A stretch of DNA of 64,000 nucleotides from the NCBI GenBank assembly GCA_030533445.1, contig CM060081.1:21001611-21065610 (forward strand), in the 5' to 3' direction. Within the stretch, counting starts at the first letter, position 1; every line of letters starts with the position of its first letter. The notes under the pieces are model-generated. The model ran no database searches, was not told where the DNA came from, and saw only the letters and a list, made by a program, of their open reading frames with translations. Source of the DNA: Cyprinodon diabolis (lineage: Eukaryota > Chordata > Actinopteri > Cyprinodontiformes > Cyprinodontidae). Positions 57,299 to 64,000 of the stretch are shown in pieces. Position numbers and translations under genes: made by a program.

Positions 57299-60200
57299 TC
57301 TGAGAAATAGGCCTTATATGTACATAGAGATGCTCACAATTATGGGGATAACAAAAACAAAATAAATGGATGAGTTAAAGTGTTATGCTTATTCCATTTG
57401 TTCCAATTCTAAATTTCTCTGATCAGTATTAGAGACAGAAAACTTCTGATAGGAAAATTATAACTTAACAATAAAAGTTGTCTAAGGCTAATGTCTAAAT
57501 CTTGTTTAAATATGTAGTGTAGTGTAAAATTCTGAGTCCTAATGGGTTTTTCCAAAACCCTAGCTGTTCAATCCTAATCATTACATCCTTATTTACTAAA
57601 ATTAAATTTCAACAACAAAGCTAAATAGATTCCAGTTGGGCCACTGCAGGACTCTTATTGATGAGTTTTAAAAAAGGATAAGTCAGTTTATCAGAGTTCT
57701 TAGTGTGTACATTTGTATGGTTTTCATTTTCTGATTCTTTATCTGTGTATTTTAACCAAATTTATTCAGTTGTGTTTACTTATATTATGTAACAGCCAAA
57801 CAAAACGTCTGCGCTACTCATTGAAACACTGGCAGAGTATCTGCACAATGTGACGGCCAAAAATAGATGGAGTCAGATTGAGGAAAGGGTTGGAATTACC
57901 ATATTTCATTATTAATGATCTTGCAATCTTTTGAAAGGAAATTTTTACAAATATCTGAAGAAAAAGAATGTTTTGAACAGGTCTGTGTTGTAAATGAGAA
58001 AAAGATTTTCAAGGGTCTAATCTGTGTTAATAACAGATAAATAAAAAAAAAAGAAAACGCTTAAACAAAAGGCTTCAATTAAAGAATTATTCTCTTATCC
58101 TTTAGGATTTTCTTATTCTGTGGAAATCCAGAGAAATGCAGTTTCACCATCTAATACTGCAAAGACAGTCTGCAATGTAGACAGATTTATCCAGTCAACA
58201 CCAGAGGGGACATGCATAAAAAAATCTGATACCTCTGCAGCAATAAAGAGGGCATTTTTTTCTCAGTCAAGTTAAACTAATATGAGAAAAAAAATTAAGT
58301 TCTTTAAAAAATATGAATAGATTTGCACTGATCTAAGTTCAAGATTAATGTCCTTGTCATAGGTGGCTTCAGCTTCATAATTTACAGGCACATCCATCAT
58401 GACTGGAAAACCATCAAACTCTGGCCTCAGTAAAACTGAGCGTCCTGGATCTTCATTGTGTTTTTTTCTGTGTTATTTTGTTTTATTATTTTCTGCAGAG
58501 ACAAAGGTCGAACAAAGACGAGGAAACTCATTCCGAATCTGTCAAGCTTACGTGCATATTGTGAGCATCTTAAATCTGTAAAGGGAGCTAAAGATAAGGG
58601 ATTCCCCGTATGACTGTATGGGCAGAGTTGTGAGGGCAGTAATTCCTAAATTCTAATTGCCCCCTAGATAATTGACATGTGAGAGAACCAGGTTAGTCCT
58701 GTACAATAGCTGTTACCATATTATACAAAGAGATGCAATCCACCCAACTAGAAGAAGAAACAACAGTAAGAAACTGAAGAAAGAATAGTAGAAAAGATGA
58801 GATGGGGAAAGAAAAGGAAAACGGCACCGAATGACAACAGATAAAATAAGTTAGAAAATAAGTCAGAAGCATCAAATACAAGAATAAGATTTGGACAAAA
58901 AAGACTTAACTCTGCAGTTAAACATAATGCAAAGTAGAAAAGTTAGGCATAATACTCACATTACAAATAAACCTGTTGATGAAACATATACAAATTATTG
59001 ACCTATGTAATAAAAAAATTATAAACTGTATTTTTACAGTAAGCTATTTAAATACATATGCTTAAAAGGCAAAAACTCATGAACCTCACTTCATACCAGA
59101 TTGTGCTGGTAAGACACACCAGTTTATTGCCACCTTCAAAGAATTAGATTATGAAGGAGAGAAGACCCAAGAAAATATTTTTTAAAAACTGCTAAATGTC
59201 TCCATTGTGTCTAAAATCGGCTTTAATATCTTTCATGTTTAGAAACCTCAATTGGAAATTAGTGTTGAAAAAAAACAAATTAATTTCATACTCTGTTGAT
59301 TCCCCTGAGACAAATGATTATTGAGAGAGATATAAATAATTTTCAACAGGCCATTCTTACAAAACCTCTTATGATCAGTTTTGAGTTAAGAATAAATAAA
59401 CATGGCCAAAACAAAGTAGCAGTGGCAAAGCTTTTAGACTAAACTGCGATTAAAAAAAGGCATTGTTTAAAGGAGTGGAGACAGTGTGAGCAGAGGAATG
59501 CTTTTTGTGTTGTTTTTTTTTCCCTTTTAGAACCATTTACTTACTAAACCTCACAATCACACACAAACACCACAAAACTTACCGTAGGATATCAGGCCTA
59601 GACAATGCATCATGGTTGATTTCCTTGATTTGAAATCGGGGTGCTCTGGTGGTCCTTCTGAACAAACCTGACCACTGTTACCACACCACATACAGAAGGA
59701 ATATGTTACAAGATTATCTAAAAGTCTGTTACAAGCACCGGCGTGTCCTTACAATTGATGGAGGGAACAGATCCGGCAAAAAAAAAAAAAATGTTTTTGC
59801 TTTGTAACCCAGCGGTTGGATGTCTTAAATTAATCCTGCAGCCTGTGATTCCTCTATTAAAGGAGCCCTTTTAGTTCAGCAGGGGCCAGTGACCCTCTGT
59901 CTCCACTCTTACATGCATGTTACAAAGACCATTATATTTGTATTTTCTAATTATTTGAAGATAATATTATAGCAATAACAACATTAGTAATGTAGCTATG
60001 TTTATTGCGCTGAAAATAATTTGCCTTTCACTTTAATGCACTTCTTTATACATTTTTTACAGTTTCACTTAGAGTTTTGTAAATTGCCTTCATATATTAC
60101 AGAATAGAAATTCATTTGACCCTTAAAGTGAATAGATTTGTGAGCTGGCTCATATTATATTTTTAATTCTATATGATGGTAATGTTTTGTTATACTCTGT

Positions 60201-60956
60201 TCCCTTACCATATTAGTAATTGCTTGCTGGCAGCACAGAGGTCCACCGCTATTAACCCTCTGTCCTTTTTTGTTTTGTAATATTTTGTATTTCTGTATTC
60301 TGTGTGGGAAGATTTTCTTTTACATATATGCTGTAAAAACCCCTTACCTTAAATTGCTCCCCCAGGCATAGATAAGTAATTCTAAACTCATTCATAGCAG
60401 CCTATATTTATCTATGATGTGATGCATCTGGCAGGGGAAAACGTTTAAAAAAAATGGTTCTGTCTATTTGTTGCTTTCAGCCTAATCAGCTCAGACAAGA
60501 TAATCTCAGACAAGTCCAGATGGATTTAGATTCAAACACAGCTGTTTAGCAAATTATTACATTCAGGCTCCATGTTGAAATGACCCTAAACACCTCATAT
60601 CGTTTGTAATTTGGGAAATAGTACATCTAAATTAAGAGAGTAGTGTGAAATTTGCAACATTCACTAATTAAAAGCTATTTGGGTAATTTATGAGAATGAA
60701 GGATTCTTTTAAAGTAATAACATTTAGAAATAGAGCCCTTGGATGGCTTATTCTGGTTCATTTTATATTAGTTTTGTCCCCTGTCACTCAAATGTAGTTT
60801 AAACAGAAAGCAGGTGATTTACTTAGTAACTGAAAAATTTTTACTTTTAATTGTAAAATATTAGATTTGGAGTAATTTAAAGTTCTCAAATTATTAAATG
60901 TAAATTTCTATTTTGCACTTAATGGTTAAACAGCGATAGACATGTAATGTACCTAC
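57299..60956. other. Non-coding stretch
   Basis: About 3.7 kb of AT-rich DNA with no supported feature except a run of about 13 A at 59780-59792. A less AT-rich block at about 60340-60570 could be a conserved non-coding element, but this is only an impression from composition. Confidence 0.45.
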
Positions 60957-61468
60957 AGTACATCAGGATTTGGTTGAGGTTTGTGGACCCTAATATAGAG
61001 GCAGGGAGGCAAAGGTGAGTTTCTTGATGATTTAATGATGAATAAACAAACAACTGAACACGGAGGCAGGAAATCCACAAATCAAAACATGAAAACAAAG
61101 TCAAACAAACCAGAAACCATGGAGACATCAGAGGGAAGACTTTCACGAAGAGGAAGACTCAGAGAGACAGAGTTGGAGGAAGTTTGATGAGGAACCAGCA
61201 CTGAGGAACTGAACAGAGAGTGTATTTATGGGAGACTGAAACAAAGAGAGGACTAACGAGCAGATTGGGAGCAGGTGTGAGCAGAACAGGAAAGGAGCTA
61301 GGGACAAAGGGGAACACAAGAGGGCAGCAGAGGGCAACAAATAAAAACCTGAAAACTGAAAATAAACAGAAAACACAACAAAATAAGAATTAAAGAACTA
61401 AAACATGGAACAAAGTAAAATAGAATACTAAAAAGAAAACATAACAGAACCAAGACGATGACAAGTAC
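60957..61468 (-). mobile_element. Solo LTR (Ty3-like), AGTAC duplication
   Basis: Flanked by AGTAC at 60957-60961 and 61464-61468. Read on the minus strand it begins TGTCATCGTCTTGGTTCTGT and has an LTR layout: a CCATAAATAC TATA-like box, CTGTTCAGTTCCTCAG after it, and ATTAAA (plus about 61030) near the 3' side. The far end reads AATCCTGAT instead of a CA end, so the terminus is slightly eroded. No internal sequence. The open frames here are incidental. The family differs from elements 1 and 2. Confidence 0.65.
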
Positions 61469-61824
61469 ATGTTAACTGGAAACACCTGAGTTGGCCATTT
61501 GTCTTAGGTGATGTGTAAAGAGGAATCAATTTATTTCTGAACTCTATTTGTTTCATGTTTGTTTCTTCAGCGCTTGGTTTCACTTGTTTGGATTTATTCT
61601 AGTTTGGTTGCTTATTGTAAGATTTAAAATTTATCTTTTTCACCCAGTTACTTCTATGTAACTCCTTTCACCAGCTCATCAAACTAAACTGGTGTTTTTG
61701 TTAATGTTCTTTAAATAAATATTTTCAAATACATTTTTATGTATTTTTGTCATAATCCCTAAGCCAGGTTGTTACAGTACTCTTTTAATGTTTATGCCAC
61801 TGGGCCGTGGTAGGTTCTGGCAAA
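61469..61824. other. Short non-coding stretch
   Basis: Nothing recognised. Confidence 0.5.
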
Positions 61825-62100
61825 CAATTCAATTTAATTCAGTTCATTTATATAGCACCAATTCACAACACATATCATCTCAAGGCACTTTACAAATACA
61901 ATTCAACCAGATCATACTGTTAAAGTTTTTTATCCAAGGAAAACCAGTTGATTGCATCGACTAATTGACTCAAATACAATCCCTCACACCAAGCATCCTT
62001 GTTGCAACAGTGGAGAGGAAAAACTCCCTTCCAACAGAAAGAAACCTCCAGCAGAACCAGGCTCAGTGTGAGCAGCCATCTGAGCTTCAGTGGAAAAACT
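61825..62100 (-). repeat. LINE 3' region (CR1/L2-group type), minus orientation
   Basis: It starts with CAATTCAATTTAATTCAG and then TTATATAGCACCAATTCACA and CTCAAGGCACTTTACAAA, the reverse of the fish LINE tail also seen at 4443-4514. It continues with GGAGAGGAAAAACTCCCTTC and AAACCTCCAGCAGAACCAGG, a 3' non-coding region typical of these insertions. No coding part is left here. Confidence 0.6.
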
Positions 62101-62178
62101 TTGTGGACTAAACTTCAATAAAAAAAAGCATCTGAGCGGCCACAGGGATCAGCCTTGAGGACCACCAACCCGTTGTGT

Positions 62179-62214
62179 GACACCCTCACACAACGTTGAG
62201 GGTGTGAGGGTGTC
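62179..62214. repeat. Short perfect inverted repeat
   Basis: GACACCCTCACAC at 62179-62191 is exactly reversed at 62202-62214, leaving a 10-base spacer. Further partial direct repeats of GGTGTGAGG lie inside. It may be a small hairpin or a replication-slippage product. Confidence 0.7.
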
Positions 62215-63190
62215 CCTGTTCTTGGTGGCTTATCAGGTGGGCCTACTTAAACTCCTGGATGTTCAACAGTTCAAAGCCGGGATTCTAACTCTGACACCCT
62301 CGCCTCCAAAGCTAAAAAAATACTACACTTATTACACATCCCATTATCCCTAAAGGAGGCAGAGGAATAAACAAATCTTTTTAAAGTGGAGAGTCAAACC
62401 TGTAGTTTGTTTACTTTGGTCAGAATTAGTCGCGTTATCGTCTAACTGTCTGGGTTCTTTGACACCTGTTTCTTTCTCTGTGCTATTTCATGCAAATGTA
62501 TCTGAGAAGGATAAATAACCTTTTTAAGATGAGGTCTTGGAAGTTACCTTGGACTCTTTGTTCAATTAAAATGGCTTACAGCCTTTGTTCATTAGCTTGT
62601 TTACTTTTCTTCATCCTTCAATATTCCAATCTGGCTACAGGATGGTGTGTGTCTGTGGTAGCTGTTTCAAATCACGGTCAGATCACATTCACACTTTAAA
62701 TCGATGATCAGACATTGACTCAAAGCCTATTTCATGGCCAGGTGTCGGCACTTCCTTCACTTTGTCATTATCAGTTAAGCAGATAAAAGGCTTGGAGGTG
62801 ATTTGAGGCAAGGTGTTTGCATTTGGAAAATTGTATTGTGAACAGACAACATGCAGTCAAGGTAGCTCTCTTTAAAAGTGAAATAAGGAGCCCTTAAGCT
62901 GAGAAAACATCAAAACTTTCAAGTTTTTCTTCAATTTTGTGTTTTTGGTTGCTTCATCTCTTAACTTAAAGCTTTCGCTTCATTTACTTGTCTTAAAAGC
63001 TCCATCTAGCCTGTTGCTTTTTCTGGACTCATCAGGACTATGTTTATTTTGTAGACAAAGCCACCTGCAGGGCTTCTCAACCATTACCTTCTGTAACATA
63101 GAACATCTGGATAAGCACCTCTATGTTCTTTTTGTTAGTGTGCCTCTGTCTTCTCAAAATCCCATCTACCCTCTTCTGAACACCACTCCC
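62215..63190. other. Non-coding stretch
   Basis: No supported exon or complete repeat. Frames at 62490-62699 and 62939-63265 have no family motif, and the second runs into the LINE fragment. Confidence 0.45.
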
Positions 63191-63340
63191 ACTCAGCCTG
63201 GTTCTGCTGGAGGTTTCTTCCTGTTAAAGGAGGGTTTTTACGCTCAACATTTTTGCTCGATGTAAGGGATTACTACAAAGTCAACAACACAATGCAAACC
63301 ACTGTCCCCTGTCGCTACATGCTCATCCAGGAGGAGTTGA
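63191..63340 (+). repeat. LINE 3' non-coding fragment, plus orientation
   Basis: CAGCCTGGTTCTGCTGGAGG, then TTTCTTCCTGTTAAAGGAGG, and later TGTCGCTACATGCTCATCCA are pieces of the same LINE 3' region found reversed at 61825-62100. It is a separate, partial copy. Confidence 0.55.
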
Positions 63341-63635
63341 TTTTGCAAAGTCAGACAGGATGCTGAGTTTCCTTAGGTCCAGGTCATAATGTTCACCTCC
63401 AAGTTTTGCAAAAATGCTTTTTTTTAATGTATTTGGTCATACTACTAACTAAACATAACCACCATCAGACTTCTATTTGAATGGTTCAGGACATCAAAGC
63501 ACTCCACATGTGCAGAAGAATACAGATTTCACACAGCAGGTCAAGAGTCTTTCTATACCCCTCACCTATGGTCAGGAGATATGGATTATGACCCTGATAC
63601 AAATGGCAAAACAAAGCTTTCCTTGTAAGGTGGCT

Positions 63636-63912
63636 CTACTGTTTGGCTCTGGTTTTGGGTACAGAGAGTAGATTTGAATTAGAAGACAAGGGTAGTCTGT
63701 GAGGTTGATACACTGAGCAAGTCTGTAATTTTGGGGCTGATCCTTTCAGGGATTTATAGACTAACAAAAGTATTTCAAAGTCCGTTCTATTAGTTACATT
63801 GAGCCAGTGTAATGACTTTAGCACCAGGCTGATGAGCTCCTATTCCTTTGTTTCAGGGAGGATGTGGGCAGCAGCATCTTGGATCAACTGCAGCTGTTTG
63901 ATCAACCTTCTT
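63636..63912 (-). pseudogene. LINE ORF2 C-terminal fragment (CR1/L2-group reverse transcriptase)
   Basis: Read on the minus strand from about 63912, the frame has the hallmark order of fish LINE ORF2 ends: LQLIQDAAAHIL, then one in-frame TAG, then LKSLHWLNV, then TDFEILLLVYKSLKG, then LLSVPKTRAKQ before a stop. This block follows the reverse-transcriptase domain in CR1/L2-like elements. Upstream ORF2 parts are cut by the window end or lost. It is a decayed 5'-truncated insertion. Confidence 0.75.
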
Positions 63913-64000
63913 TTTTAAAGACCTGCAAGGATGCCATTGCAGTAATCAATTATACATCTGAATTAAAAATTAATTATTTTTCAAGGCCCTGCTGAGACCT

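Overview
The window is AT-rich vertebrate nuclear DNA with no bacterial gene layout. The repeat types point to a ray-finned (teleost) fish: sushi/Tf1-type chromodomain Ty3 retrotransposons, Tc1-like transposons, hAT and PIF-like MITEs, and LINE tails ending in GAATTG-type repeats. I could not recognise a host protein-coding exon with confidence. Nearly all long open frames belong to two degenerate Ty3/gypsy elements. Most other open frames look like chance.

Layout. 1-15.4 kb: mostly unannotatable non-coding DNA, with a Tc1-like relic (0.6-0.87 kb), a PIF/Harbinger-like MITE with TAA target duplication (2165-2927), a LINE 3' tail (4.4-4.5 kb) and a DNA-transposon-like element rich in CATACG repeats (about 12.7-13.65 kb). 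15388-20342: Ty3 element 1 on the + strand, bracketed by the 5-bp duplication ACAAA; gag and pol are broken and the 3' end is deleted. 20.35-29.2 kb: non-coding, with a LINE-like 3' end (23.6-24.0 kb) and a strong 60-nt hairpin (27979-28038). 29.3-32.9 kb: a possible unidentified exon and Tc1-like relics, one split by a hAT-like MITE. 38492-39042: hAT-type MITE. 42.8-43.7 kb: another Tc1 relic. 43.7-44.6 kb: GC-richer promoter-like DNA. 44.69-45.53 kb: a compound TC/TA microsatellite split by a hAT-like MITE. 46659-47385: solo LTR. 47735-48067: TTAA-flanked MITE. 50710-51710: hAT element with a nested MITE. 52001-57278: Ty3 element 2 on the - strand, with an almost intact pol but a gag lacking its capsid core. 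60962-61463: another solo LTR. 61.8-63.9 kb: LINE fragments.

How the pieces work together. The two Ty3 elements encode Gag (nucleocapsid zinc knuckle) and a -1-frame Pol (protease, reverse transcriptase, RNase H, integrase, and a chromodomain only in element 2). They lack a tRNA primer site next to the LTR. Each has instead an 11-nt stretch just inside the 5' LTR that is a perfect reverse complement of an 11-nt stretch in that LTR. That LTR stretch lies about 30 nt downstream of a TATA-like box, where the RNA 5' end should be. This is the self-priming arrangement known from the Tf1/sushi group. In both elements the gag start codon lies in the last six bases of the LTR. By eye, LTR pairs differ by about 1-2%, so both insertions are fairly young. 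Neither element looks able to move on its own.
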